From positions 1,245,001 through 1,309,000 of the forward strand of contig JAKZAN010000006.1 in NCBI GenBank assembly GCA_023053545.1: a stretch of DNA of 64,000 nucleotides. The letters run 5' to 3'. The notes beneath the pieces are model-generated. The model was not told the DNA's origin, did no database searches, and was given only the letters and a program-made list of their open reading frames with translations. The DNA is from Lepidurus packardi (lineage: Eukaryota; Arthropoda; Branchiopoda; Notostraca; Triopsidae). The position numbers and the translations under genes are program-made. How positions within the stretch are numbered: the stretch's first letter is position 1; each line of letters starts with the position of its first letter. Shown piece by piece: positions 33,301-40,073 of this stretch.

Positions 33301-34258
33301 CGTTTTCCGAGTTTAGAGCGAGAAAGAGAACGCTGCGATAATCAAGCCCAGGAAAGAAAAGGTCCGATGGCCCATGCCAAGGTTCCTAATTATTACCATG
33401 CCACGGAAATTATCTTCGCTTTTCCTTCACTGCAGTTACACGTGAAATCAGAACATTTCCAAACTGGAATTTCGCCAGACCCCGCAGGTAAGTTTTTATA
33501 AGCCCATTTTCTTTGACAATTTATCTTTTGCATTATGATTGTGTTGTGAACTAGGGGAGAAAGCTATGGTGGAATGCAGTTTCATTACGGACTTTGAGGA
33601 TCATATTTTCGTGACTATGGATGCTGAGGGCTTTTTTTTCTTACACGACTTGATATCATCATATGTCAAGGAGAAAGAACGCGTGGTAAACTTTGTTGTC
33701 TTTGTTTTTCCCTGTTGTGTATTGAGACATTTGGAGGGATTTCAGGTTTCCGCCTCTTCTCATATCGGGAGAACACAGAGTCCGGATATTTTGAAAGTAC
33801 CGGTGTCCTTGACCAAAAACGGCTCTGAAGGTGCCACTAACAACAGCGAACAGTCGGGGTCAAAGATGAGTGAAGGAGCTTCGGCAAGCAATCTAACTGA
33901 AGATGATGGCAAAAGAAAGTTGTTTGATTTGAGGGACTGGAGAAATTTTGAATGCAAAACGTGGCATTTGGAACCCACTGTTCGGTTAGTTGACCCACTT
34001 ACATAATAGGTTGTTTGTAACTGTGGCACTTTATTGATTTTCCCCTCCCCCAGGTTGTTGTCTTGGGCTGGAAAGCGAATTGAACCTTACGGCGTGGACT
34101 ATATATTAAACAAACTAGGCTTTTCCCAAGCCAGAGTCACGATTCCTAAATGGGTACAGCGAGGTGCGATGGATCCCATGGATAAGTTGTTGTCTGTGTT
34201 ATTAGATAGGACAGTAGCAGCCTTGAAAGCTTCCGAGCCTGCTACGATTAAACGTTAG
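4767..34258 (+). CDS. BLTP1: Bridge-like lipid transfer protein 1 (Tweek/KIAA1109/Csf1 family), 48 exons
   Basis: BLTP1 is a giant rod-shaped protein with a hydrophobic groove that moves lipids at ER-plasma-membrane and endosomal contact sites; fly tweek acts in synaptic vesicle endocytosis. Recognition rests on family blocks in the right order from end to end: the N-terminal membrane segment followed by GPGYIHIG, ITEDFSLRFQDGWLIFRWW, DEPGLVPE, ETNAVHINVGAGSYLE, NYNWIDCSSQNQEN-like, CGCLGGCAFFG, TKRLWFLW, NLLSTATPA, DLLNHLVFVQKVFMKEVNEV, FKTRIGLRNAFHEE, LQSIPEETIVSPHILQFLEQ, NVHMNMGNVMGNV and the C-terminal LLSWAGKRIEPYGVDYILNK. The 48 exons sum to about 4,786 codons, close to the vertebrate length of about 5,000. 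Every junction keeps phase, so the gene looks intact. Six introns are enlarged by transposons; the rest are about 50-170 nt, plus one of 365 nt holding a minisatellite. The start at 4767 is the first ATG before the membrane segment. Exon lists are in the four block entries. Confidence 0.96.
9358..9631. repeat. AT-rich degenerate repeat in BLTP1 intron 19
   Basis: From about 9362 to 9595 the sequence is a degenerate repeat of TTTTGCTTTAATTTTACTTTAATTT-like units. It is followed at about 9599-9640 by AACCAGCGTAGGCAACTGCG, which resembles the 3' end of the LINE at 11176 (ACCAGTGTAGGCCGTAGCCT) and is probably a short LINE remnant. No coding sequence. Confidence 0.5.
9634..9681. repeat. Perfect 18-bp inverted repeat (hairpin)
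   Basis: TTTATTGGTCGACTTTGA at 9634-9651 is the exact reverse complement of 9664-9681, separated by 12 nt. It lies inside BLTP1 intron 19 just before a LINE copy. It could be the end of a palindromic element or a foldback; I cannot assign it. Confidence 0.8.
9703..10350 (-). mobile_element. 5'-truncated LINE (family A, copy 1), antisense in BLTP1 intron 19
   Basis: On the minus strand this is the 3' end of a non-LTR retrotransposon: a C-terminal ORF segment, a short 3' UTR (ending GGCGCGAGCCTACGCCGGTT) and an A-rich tail at 9703-9722 (T/A run on the plus strand). It is very similar to 17937-18711. The frame is the domain downstream of reverse transcriptase, with a Cys-Pro-Cys ... His-X4-Cys knuckle, here broken by small changes. 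Short flanking repeats AGATGCCGCTT (9692) and AGATGGCGCTT (10350) look like a target-site duplication. Confidence 0.8.
10380..10753. mobile_element. hAT-type MITE (copy 1) with telomere-like (AACCT)n core
   Basis: The element has 13-bp terminal inverted repeats (CAACACGTTCTCC at 10380-10392; GGAGAACCTGTTG at 10741-10753) and is flanked by a perfect 8-bp direct repeat TGGTTAGT (10372-10379 and 10754-10761). This is the signature of hAT-superfamily insertion. The core has the near-palindrome TGACACTAGTGTGTCA and a degenerate (AACCT)n tract at about 10540-10620. No ORF, so it is non-autonomous. Confidence 0.85.
10762..11150. other. Intron 19 filler between mobile elements
   Basis: No coding sequence seen. 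The motif GTCGGTTATTAGA at about 10830 recurs in the Tigger-like fragments at 12190 and 29470, so this is probably part of an older DNA transposon into which the neighbouring elements inserted. Confidence 0.35.
11151..11919 (-). mobile_element. 5'-truncated LINE (family B), antisense in BLTP1 intron 19
   Basis: A minus-strand open frame of 188 codons (11367-11933) covers the LINE C-terminal domain: a core LRTTHFPTKSYLRRIRKSDS, then CPCQEQSKQIIPHLLFHC (C-X-C ... H-X4-C knuckle) and an NKERAQLLRHL tail. A 3' UTR and an A-tail (T run at 11151-11165 on the plus strand) follow. The flanks GCAACGACGCAATT occur both at 11136-11149 and at 11922-11935, a clean 14-bp target-site duplication from target-primed reverse transcription. 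Family B differs clearly from family A at 9703 and 17937. Confidence 0.87.
11936..12215 (+). mobile_element. Tigger/pogo-like transposon fragment (CENP-B-type HTH)
   Basis: A short frame at about 11971-12060 starts MNKKRVDLHVQEKFRLIETYDKL-like and continues, after a stop, into a PQ-SLSS-type helix. This resembles the N-terminal helix-turn-helix of Tigger/pogo transposases. A diverged second copy is at about 29220-29490. Both share the tail motif GGTTATNAGAATCTCCGCTTA. The fragment is non-functional; the LINE at 11151 inserted at its edge. Confidence 0.6.
12240..13940 (+). repeat. 197-bp tandem satellite array in BLTP1 intron 19
   Basis: A unit of 197 bp is repeated about six times; the marker TCTCAAAACTATCCATCTTA occurs at 12451, 12633, 12830, 13027, 13224 and 13421 (the last with one substitution). 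Spacing is 182 for the first step and 197 for the other four. Units are nearly identical, so the array is young or homogenised. Each contains repeated sub-motifs GTAGCTTAGTAAAG and AAGCGACT. The sixth unit is interrupted at 13508 by an unrelated 350-bp segment and resumes at 13862. Confidence 0.9.
13508..13861. other. Unrelated insert within the satellite array
   Basis: The last satellite unit breaks after GACTAAGCTAGT and continues at about 13862 with AGCTTAGTAAAG. The insert starts with CATGCAAGCACACG written twice within 50 bp (13510 and 13541) and continues as C-rich sequence. I see no terminal repeats, ORF or poly(A), so its origin is unknown. Confidence 0.5.
14058..21236 (+). CDS. BLTP1: BLTP1 exons 20-24 (central part)
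   Basis: Exons: 14058-16138, 17179-17685, 17741-17900, 19350-19692, 19877-21236. Exon 20 (2,081 nt) opens with the conserved WLQKYDKKTKRLWFLW block and the cysteine motif CGCLGGCAFFG. It then runs through a long Ser/Pro-rich, acidic insert (AEEDEEEEEGD) before returning to groove sequence. Exon 24 also has a long low-complexity Ala/Ser/Pro stretch. These disordered insertions match the poorly conserved serine-rich loops of vertebrate BLTP1. The introns after exons 19, 20, 22 and 24 are the ones loaded with mobile DNA. Confidence 0.92.
16275..17032 (-). mobile_element. Tigger/pogo-like element (copy A) in BLTP1 intron 20
   Basis: The element has imperfect terminal inverted repeats (CAGAGGTGCCTCGCATAACG on the left; CGGCGGTGTCTCGCCTAACG read inward from the right). 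Its minus strand holds a short frame with the DNA-binding region of a Tigger transposase: NEELKRSTPGTSSKALEQ ... EEFKVSRRWFHRFEKRSGI. The DDE catalytic part is absent, so this is an internally deleted, non-autonomous copy. Similar copies are at 25241-25768 and 26865-27214. Confidence 0.78.
17937..18711 (-). mobile_element. 5'-truncated LINE (family A, copy 2), antisense in BLTP1 intron 22
   Basis: The minus strand (18145-18555) encodes 136 residues of the LINE C-terminal region: LRTTHFPTKSYLKRIAKTDS, CPCQDQSRQDLAHLLYHC and NKERALLLRQL. The 3' UTR and A-tail (T run from 17937 on the plus strand) match copy 1 at 9703. GTTTCTTATGTAT directly precedes the tail (17925-17937) and follows the 5' end (18709-18721), a 13-bp target-site duplication. 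This copy reaches about 125 bp further 5' than copy 1. Confidence 0.87.
18806..19232. mobile_element. hAT-type MITE (copy 2) with telomere-like (AACCT)n core
   Basis: Same family as 10380-10753: terminal repeats CAACACGTTCTCC and GGAGAACCTGTTG, and a perfect 8-bp target duplication TGGCAAAC (18798-18805 and 19233-19240). The core holds a longer (AACCTAATCAAACCTAAACT)n tract, 18973-19095. The different target duplication shows this is an independent insertion, not a duplicate of copy 1 with its flanks. It sits in an older repeat whose sequence reappears near 29500. Confidence 0.87.
19727..19792 (+). repeat. Diverged copy of the exon 21/intron 21 boundary inside intron 23
   Basis: GCAGTACTACTTCTAATTCGGGTACTATTTAGCAAG... 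here matches GCAGCACTAGTTCTAATTTAGGTACTACTTAGCACA... at 17665-17725, which spans the end of exon 21 and the start of intron 21, including the donor GTACTA. By eye roughly four of five bases agree over about 60 bp. It lies 35 bp after exon 23. Confidence 0.6.
21237..22798. mobile_element. Nested elements with telomere-like CCTAA/CCTAG repeats in BLTP1 intron 24
   Basis: An outer element is suggested by inverted segments: AAGGACTATGATCCCCGACTTAA near 21402 against TTTAAGTCGGGGTTCATAGTCCTTGTG near 22423, and again near 22690. Inside is a MITE at about 21467-21856 with inverted ends AGGGTGCGTTCCAATTG / CAATTGGAACGCACCCT. Degenerate CCTAACCTAGT repeats occur on both sides of the MITE (21430-21470, 21850-21965). 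At 22265-22310 GGGAGTTGAAAGT and its complement form another foldback. No ORF. A GTCGTAGGCCTCG stretch near 21273 resembles a LINE 3' end. Confidence 0.6.
22799..28301 (+). CDS. BLTP1: BLTP1 exons 25-33
   Basis: Exons: 22799-23312, 23375-23561, 23617-23808, 23882-24028, 24081-24189, 24241-24362, 24422-25027, 25109-25219, 27289-28301. The family block LLNHLVFVQKVFMK straddles the exon 30/31 junction. For exon 31 I chose the donor at 25028 (GAT|GTAATC). A later donor would leave a 27-nt intron, and the chosen one restores the spacing to GTLFLQLTVDDMGICLP seen in the family. Exon 33 carries the block SSGSLVSKGRFTGLCLRFAD and an acidic loop (EDSEDEEEEG). Confidence 0.9.
25241..25768 (-). mobile_element. 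Tigger/pogo-like element (copy B, partial) in BLTP1 intron 32
   Basis: It begins with CAGTGGTGCTTCCCATAACG, the terminal repeat. The minus strand (25428-25751) encodes Tigger-like sequence including VHRKSIGDEMRLLLVWINERPTK-type residues and EKARVMYEELKRS ... EEFKASRW. It breaks at 25768 where another transposon starts. About 100 bp of its end is found again, diverged, at 26865. Confidence 0.75.
25769..26864. mobile_element. 1.1-kb DNA transposon/MITE with long CACAGTATA terminal repeats
   Basis: The two ends are imperfect inverted repeats of about 85 bp: the left starts CACAGTATAGAGGTTTCACA and the right, read inward, starts CACAGTATAAAGGTTTTCAC; both continue through a TATCTTCC(A/G)ATGT block to CGAC(C/T)TTCTCGGT. 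No transposase frame is visible. The left 424 bp match window positions 1-423 in reverse orientation. No target duplication could be identified because the flanks are rearranged Tigger sequence. Confidence 0.75.
26865..27214 (-). mobile_element. Tigger/pogo-like element (copy C, right end) in BLTP1 intron 32
   Basis: This resumes Tigger sequence (ATCTTAGCTTTCATGATTGA, as at 25668 and 16712) and ends at the terminal repeat ...GGGATGCACCACTG, complementary to the left end at 25241. It overlaps the last 100 bp of copy B but differs from it at about ten positions, so B and C may be from different insertions joined by rearrangement. Confidence 0.7.
28325..28880 (-). mobile_element. 5'-truncated LINE (family C), antisense in BLTP1 intron 33
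   Basis: A T run at 28331-28348 (the element's A-tail) precedes sequence that on the minus strand reads LRTLHFPTKSFLYRIKKTPD, CTCNNHSKQDLRHMFFHC and LLNRSRAILLRD. This is the same C-terminal domain as families A and B but clearly diverged. It is a degraded copy with no long ORF. Confidence 0.7.
28881..29582. mobile_element. Tigger-like remnant with TIRs in BLTP1 intron 33
   Basis: AAGCGTCTGATTCTAATAACC at 28881 and GGTTATAAGAATCTCCGCTTA at 29470 form imperfect terminal inverted repeats. Inside, at 29215-29430, is a diverged copy of 11936-12150 with the CENP-B-type helix-turn-helix frame (ATGAACAAGAAAAAAGTTGA). A GTCCTTGTGTCG repeat near 29150 recalls intron 24. Just after, at 29497-29545, is the ATCACAATATGCGGCATCTACTGT repeat shared with 19244. 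Confidence 0.5.
29583..34258 (+). CDS. BLTP1: BLTP1 exons 34-48 (C-terminal part)
   Basis: Exons: 29583-29669, 29725-29877 (or from 29710), 29936-30128, 30182-30660, 30717-30865, 30954-31121, 31174-31354, 31720-31920, 32003-32160, 32214-32939, 33012-33230, 33293-33487, 33555-33685, 33746-33984, 34054-34258. This is the best conserved end of the protein: SFPVDVVVYFHMQPSVFRFS, FPKAWYRRSIVRR, WLTKDFKSEGRLSIGSSGHK, FIHGTLCWDQLQMMMSKSTT and the final FSQARVTIPKWVQRGAMDP. Exon 35 has two in-frame acceptors 15 nt apart. The stop is TAG at 34256-34258. Confidence 0.93.
31432..31692 (+). repeat. AAACAATATGAACA minisatellite in BLTP1 intron 40
   Basis: About sixteen copies of a 13-17 bp unit, AAACAATATGAACACAT or the shorter AAACAATATGAACAACAT, fill most of this 365-nt intron. 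The flanks contain the complement (TGTTCTTATATGTTCTTATGTGTTC), so the ends can fold. The array ends 27 nt before exon 41, close to the branch-site region. Confidence 0.9.
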
Positions 34259-35156
34259 AAGACTTAGTTACATGTTGTGCGTGAAAATGTTACTTTGTGT
34301 TACCCGGAAAAAAAACAACGTGTGTCACATGTAGCTTTATTACATCATTTGCTTGAGTATCTTGTTTATGAAAACGGGCTAATGAATAGTTAAATTTTAG
34401 GGATCGAAACACCCGCCGTTAGGAAGAACCAATGATAGGCTAGTCACCAAGGCCGCTGAATAGGGTTTGGCCAATTGCTTTGGGGTTTGCTCTGTACAGT
34501 TCCTTCGACCGTGCGTGTTGTGCTCGTTGCTCGGTTCTCCAGTGAGTCAACAAAACAAACACGGGAATAAACGACAAGAAAGCAGGTAAAAAGTGGCTTA
34601 ATGTAGCTATAAGGTGTGTTCTTCTTACTTCATTTGTGTTTTAAAGAACGTGGATTTTGAAGTTTCCATAAGCTAGGGAACACGTACGCAATTCTAACGG
34701 TAACGCAAAATTTCCTATTTAGTCGAGCACCTAATAAAGTAATAATGAATAAACAATAATAGGTTTTATGTTTAAAGTCGCTATTTTTGACCTGTGTATG
34801 TCTCAAGACAATGGTTGTGTATGTTAGTCTGATATCTGTCATCACGGTGCAAGAAAAAATACTGCTGTATTAGGGATCAGCAAAATGGTAAGAAAAAGTT
34901 CGGTTCTCAGTAAATGACATGGAGCTTTTCAGTGGCTGATTTCCTTCGAAAGGAGACTTGACACAAAACCAGTTTATTCTTTCTTCTCTGAACCCAACCC
35001 TTTTACAGCAGCCATTACGTAACTTTTTCGCAATTTCTCGTTGCAGATTTCTTTGTTACAGTTCTGTAATTTGCTCATTGGAACGTTTTGTGGTCATTAT
35101 TTTTTTAATATTTTGAGTTATGTTTTTCTCAGGTCTGGTCCGAACACGGCGGAGTT
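34259..35156. other. BLTP1 3' region and E-Syt 5' region
   Basis: No ORF of coding character. AATAAA at about 34732 (CTAATAAAG) and 34748 (GAATAAAC) could be BLTP1 poly(A) signals. A pyrimidine-rich tract with CAG at about 35131 (GTTTTTCTCAG) suggests that the first E-Syt coding exon starts there, after a 5' UTR intron. Confidence 0.45.
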
Positions 35157-38100
35157 ATGGAGAGTCCAGTGGCAAAAACAGAAACGGGAAGCGAAGATGA
35201 TAAACCCAAACCAGCAGATACGGGAAATGCAAACGTGTCAAACAGCCACACTACCATTAGCACGGGGTTCTCTGGCGTATTAAAGATTGCAGCTAAACAT
35301 TTCCCCCTCATCCTGGGAATTTACATGATGGGCTACTTCAACATGAGTATGGCTTGGATTTTTGGAGCAGTTGGATTGACGGCTGTCCGCGAGCAATGGA
35401 GGAAAGAGAGAGATTTTAAAATGAGTGCAGCTAGAGCGGCAGCTTTTTTTGACGAAAAGGATATCATCAAAGCCCGAGTCGTTGATTTACCCTCTTGGGT
35501 AAGCTTGGCTTCGTTTTTTTTTGAAACGCCTCGTGTGCATAGGTGTGACACCTGGTCCTGTTAGCTAATTTTAACCTAAGCAAGAGCGACAGAAAGAGGA
35601 AGTAGGAAGCGATTTCACATGTGTTTTCTCGTCCGTAGGTTTTTTTCCCTGATTTCGAGCGAACCGAATGGATCAACAAGGTAAATTGTATACGAAATGA
35701 GCCATATAACATCCGGCAATAACTGTTTGTGCTCCTTAGATTTTGAAGCAGCTCTGGCCTCAAGTTGGACATTATGTGCGTGACGTTATAATCGCCAACG
35801 TCGAAGCTTCTATACGAGAGTCGTTGAAAGCTTACAAGATAAATGGCTTTAAGTTTGATAAAATATCGCTTGGCACAATCGTAGGTTACGTTCCTATGCT
35901 ATTCTTCTCTATTAGCCAACCTTCTGACTTTGTAATTTTCGTTAAAGCCGCCGCGCATTGGCGGTGTGAAAGTCTACGACAGAAACGTGTCGCGCACGGA
36001 AATCATTATGGACATGGAAATCAACTATGCTGGCGATTGCGATCTCCGGTTTAATGTCAAGGGCGTGCGTGCAGGATTGAAAGACTTCCAGGTTTGTTTT
36101 CCAGTTTCAGGAAGAGAAAGAAGGAAAAAAACATGTTATTTTCCTGTTTTAGATTAGTGGCATGTTGCGAGTTATCATGAAACCTTTAATTCCGCAAATA
36201 CCCTTGGTAGGGGGCCTGCAGATTTTCTTTCTAAACAACCCTTCCGTGGATTTCAATTTAATTGGAGTGGCAGACGTACTAGACATGCCCGGTTTAAGCG
36301 ATATCCTACGACGCATTATTGTTGAGCAAATAGGCGCCATTCTGGTCCTACCCAACAAATTGCCCATTCAACTGGCCGCGGATGTTGCGCCTGTACAGTT
36401 AAAGATGCCCACTCCCGCCGTAATAGAACTCAATTTTCCCCTTTCTATTCTGAAACACTTTCACCACAATTACGGCAATTTTTAGGGTGTATTGCGCGTT
36501 CGGGTAGTTGAAGCTAAGCACCTAATGAAGATGGACGTAGGCATGCTAGGCATGGGCAAATCTGATCCGTACTGCATCGTAACAGTGGGCGCACAAGAAT
36601 TTCGAACCAAAACCATAAACAACACTGTAAATCCGAAATGGGATTTCTATTGCGAGGTAATTTATACCTATTACTTTAAGGATTAACAACCAGAGATTTC
36701 CAAGTCGAGAATAAGTTTCAGTTATTTGAGGTGTAGGGCTTGAACGTTGTAAGTGTATAATTGTCGTTTTGTGTGGTGCGTTGATTCCTCAGTGTTTAGT
36801 CCAACAAGAAAAGGGTCAGTTCCTCCAAGTTCTTGTGGTGGATCAAGATGAAGGGTCAGAGGACGACCCGTTGGGAAGGTAAATGTCCTAAACCACACCT
36901 ATTCTACCTTACCGTTCTCCTTTCAACTCCTTTTCTCCGTCAAATCCAACTTTCTTCAAGTAGTTGATGACGCCACTTTGAAGATGTTATTCATTTGTTT
37001 CTCGTTCATCGACTTTGTGTTGATGAGCTCGTGATTATGTTTCCGAAGGGCTTGTTTAGGCTGCTCCCATCTTCGTTTCTCGTTTCGCCTCAAAAAAACA
37101 CTAAGTTTAGTTTGAGTGCAAGCTTTATTTAATCTACTTATTAATTTTTAAACACTATATCTTGTCTGCGTCGTATATTTTCTTAATTTTTTATTGATTT
37201 ATTTTTGTTCGTTTGAAATTACGCAAACGAAAGGCCAAAGTGGAGTCGCTGCGGTCGCAGATTCTCTTCCTTCAAGTTTGGGATTACGATCAAGGTTTTC
37301 CTGGCGTCATGAATGATGATTACTTGGGCAGGTGCGCTACTATGACTCTTATTTGCAGAAGACTGGGTTTTGAATGTTGGTTACATAGTCTTGTGACAAG
37401 CTTGCCAATCTTGCGCATGCAACTAACATGGTTTCTTATTTACATTTTGTCTTTGCATGCGAATGGTGACTTGGCTTGAAAACGTTCGATGTGCATGACT
37501 TTGGGCTCGTTTCTGGATATATCGGGATAGCTTTTGGCTTACATGGGACAACAATTAGCCATAACATTATTTGACAAAGATACAAAGGACGACGATTTTT
37601 TGGGAAGGTAGTATTTATATATATAGTGGCGTCATCGCGCGAGCCTTTTGGTTTTCATTTTTTGCCCTTGTCCTGGTTTGAACTTATCCCTTTGATGTTT
37701 TTCCCGTTTTCCGGTTTCTCAAAATTTATCCGACTTCCTTTTCAGTATTTAACTCCTATTGCCTGTATTGTAGGGCTACCGTCGACATTCAGAGTGTGGT
37801 CAAAGCTGGGAAGAAAGATATGGTAATTCTAACATCCATAGAACGTTTCATTATGAAGACTTACATCATACTGGTTTAGTGGGTTACTCTCGAAGATGTG
37901 AAGACAGGTATGGTCCATTTGGAATTGACCTGGTTTTCGCTGACTTCCGATCCGACTTTGCTGAAAACGGTAAACTGGATCAATTTCGTAATAAGGATTT
38001 AATTTATATTTTGAAATCTTTCCATTCCCTATATGGAGCAGCATGTGGCCGAGACTCAAAGTCTGGGGTTAAGTTCGGCTGTATTGATCGTATACGTGGA

Positions 38101-39573
38101 TTCTGCCAAGTTCCTTCCGGTATTCAGGATCAGATCTGATTTATCAAAATTTCCTTTAATGTGTGTTTTACTGTGTTACACGTTAGTCCGCACGAAGTAC
38201 TTCCAAGCCAGATCCGTATGTGGTCATCACTGCCGGTAATCGTTCTCACCAAACGGCAGTTCGTCAGAAGACACTGGATCCGGTGTGGGAGCAAGCATTC
38301 ACGTTCCTTATCTGCAACCCCGAGTCTGATGATTTGTACTTTAAGGTAATGTTTGGCTCCTCCACTAGACATTTGGGTTATTTAAAAACAATTTGAGTAA
38401 TTACAGATCATGGATCAGAAGACGGGGAGTGAACTAGGCATGAAGAAAATTACCTTAGTCTCCATGTTAACTCAACCCGGCATGGAGATGAGTCAGCAGC
38501 CGCTTACGTTGAAGAACTCGGGTCCGGAAAGCAAGTTGCTCGTTTCGGTGCAGCTTAAAGTGATGGAACAGGGCGTGGCACAAGAAGACGAGCCTTCTTC
38601 CCCGTTAGTAAAAGACGTTCCTAAACCGACTGTTCCCAAAACTGCTGACAAAAAAAAAGAACCAGCCAAAGAAACCCCCAAAGCAGCGCCAGTTGCGGCA
38701 GCTAACGGCGAGACGGCTAAGCTCACACCTCCGCCTGTAGAGAAAACAGAAAACCCGGAAAAAAATTTGCTTTCCAGCACAACGAGCACAGCCAGTACGG
38801 CAACTCTAAACGAAGATAAGGAGAAAGTGATTGCTCATACAGGAGCTGTGGATGAAGTAGTTGCTTCAATAGTAAATCCAGTTTTGGGAGCTTCTCATTT
38901 ACTCGAGCGTGAAGGATCTTTGAGGAGACGCAGGAAGTAAGCGTTTTAAATTAACTCTAATTGAATCCCAAAAGCTGAATTTCTTTTTTCTCCCTTGTTA
39001 AAGCCATGTGAGCTGTGGCCAAGTACAGCTGACATTACGTTATGCAGCTCCCAGGCAAAAGTTCGTTGTTGTTGTGCATCAAGCCAAGTAATACTTTTTT
39101 CGTATTTTATTGCAAGTGATATTTATTATTTTTTTCGCCAGAGACCTACCGGGTGCACAAGATTTAGATTTGCCTGATCCTTATATCAAGCTATATTTAT
39201 TGCCTGATCGTTCAACTGCAGGGAAACGAAAAACAGATGTAATCTATATTTGTTTACCTTTTTTTAAAAAGCATTACTTAGTAATCGATTTTAGGTGGTA
39301 AAGGATAACGTAAACCCAGTGTACGATGAGACGTTTGAATTTTTGATAACGTCCACTGAACTGCCATCTAGGGAACTGGAAGTGATGGTAACGAATCGTA
39401 AACAAGGTCTTTTTGCACGTAGTCCATTAATGGGGCAGGTAAGTGAACCAGTCAAATAGTGTAGCGACATAATATTGATACATTATGGAGTTTAGACCAA
39501 GATAAATTTGGGAGCATTTAACTGGAACCAAACCGTGACGGAATGGTTTGACTTGGCACCGGAAGGCTTTTGA
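35157..39573 (+). CDS. Esyt2: Extended synaptotagmin (E-Syt), SMP plus three C2 domains
   Basis: E-Syts tether the ER to the plasma membrane and move glycerolipids through the SMP domain under calcium control. Exons: 35157-35498, 35639-35680, 35740-35880, 35948-36091, 36153-36419, 36486-36656, one of three alternative exons (36793-36878, 37234-37331, 37531-37607), 37774-37822, 37880-37969, 38042-38119, 38187-38345, 38407-38936, 39004-39087, 39142-39238, 39295-39438, 39496-39573. The product is 830-837 residues by isoform, near the usual invertebrate length. An N-terminal hydrophobic hairpin (FPLILGIYMMGYFNMSMAWIFG) is the ER anchor. The SMP domain follows (WINKILKQLWPQVGHYVRDV to LPNKLPIQL), then C2A (GVLRVRVVEAKHLMKMD, KSDPYCIV), C2B (SKPDPYVVITAGNRSHQT), a Pro/Lys-rich linker and C2C (LDLPDPYIKLYLLPDRS). 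All junctions keep phase. Confidence 0.94.
36793..36878 (+). other. Esyt2: E-Syt alternative exon 7a (C2A calcium loop)
   Basis: 86 nt, entered in phase 0 after CTCAG and left in phase 2 at GGAAG|GTAAAT. It encodes CLVQQEKGQFLQVLVVDQDE followed by GSEDDPLGR. The D-X-D and the distal DD are the calcium-ligand positions of C2 loop 3. Because the length is 2 modulo 3, it cannot be spliced together with 7b or 7c without a frameshift. Confidence 0.85.
37234..37331 (+). other. Esyt2: E-Syt alternative exon 7b (C2A calcium loop)
   Basis: 98 nt, same phases as 7a (0 in, 2 out; donor GGCAG|GTGCGC). It encodes AKVESLRSQILFLQVWDYD and then QGFPGVMNDDYLGR, aligning with 7a and 7c at the strand (ILFLQVWDYD) and at the terminal YLGR but with a longer loop 3. 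The acceptor (CGAAAG) has a weak pyrimidine tract, which fits regulated use. Confidence 0.8.
37531..37607 (+). other. Esyt2: E-Syt alternative exon 7c (C2A calcium loop)
   Basis: 77 nt, phases 0 in and 2 out (donor GGAAG|GTAGTA). It encodes LLAYMGQQLAITLFDKDTKD followed by DDFLGR, the form closest to the generic E-Syt C2 sequence. The acceptor is ATATATCGGGATAG, again with a weak pyrimidine tract. Confidence 0.8.
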
Positions 39574-40073
39574 AGAAGAATTGGATCCATTTTGTAGTTA
39601 TTTATCCTTAATGCTATGCAAATTTTTGTGCGAAATTTTTAGTGTAATTTTCGTTAGGAAAACGAAATCTCTCGCAGCTCTCTAGGTAGCTTTTGTGACT
39701 AACCCATTTCGCTAGTCTTTCTGCCCTGGTGAGTGTAATGATTTGTGCTTTTAATTTTACGTTGGAAAGTCAAGGCGATGCACCAGAAATGCTTTCGGCA
39801 CTTTCGCCTGTTCACTTTTCCTGTATACGTATAGATATTTATTGAAAAGTCATGTATTCGGATAATAACTTAGGGCCAATATAACCCATCCTTCTTTTGG
39901 AAACAAATTTCGCGTACATCCGGCAACATTTTATTTCACAGTAGATAAAAATTCCGTGAGTTTATTTTTTAGAAAACTCTTTTCGACATGCTTGCACCAA
40001 ATTGACACGTTGTATAACCGTCGCAGTTTCCACGCTATTGCCACCAATATTAGTCGCCTTTGTACTAAGGAAA
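39574..40073. other. Tail-to-tail interval between E-Syt and the zinc-finger gene
   Basis: 500 bp separate the two convergent stop codons. It holds the 3' untranslated regions of both genes; no ORF of coding character is seen. Confidence 0.5.
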
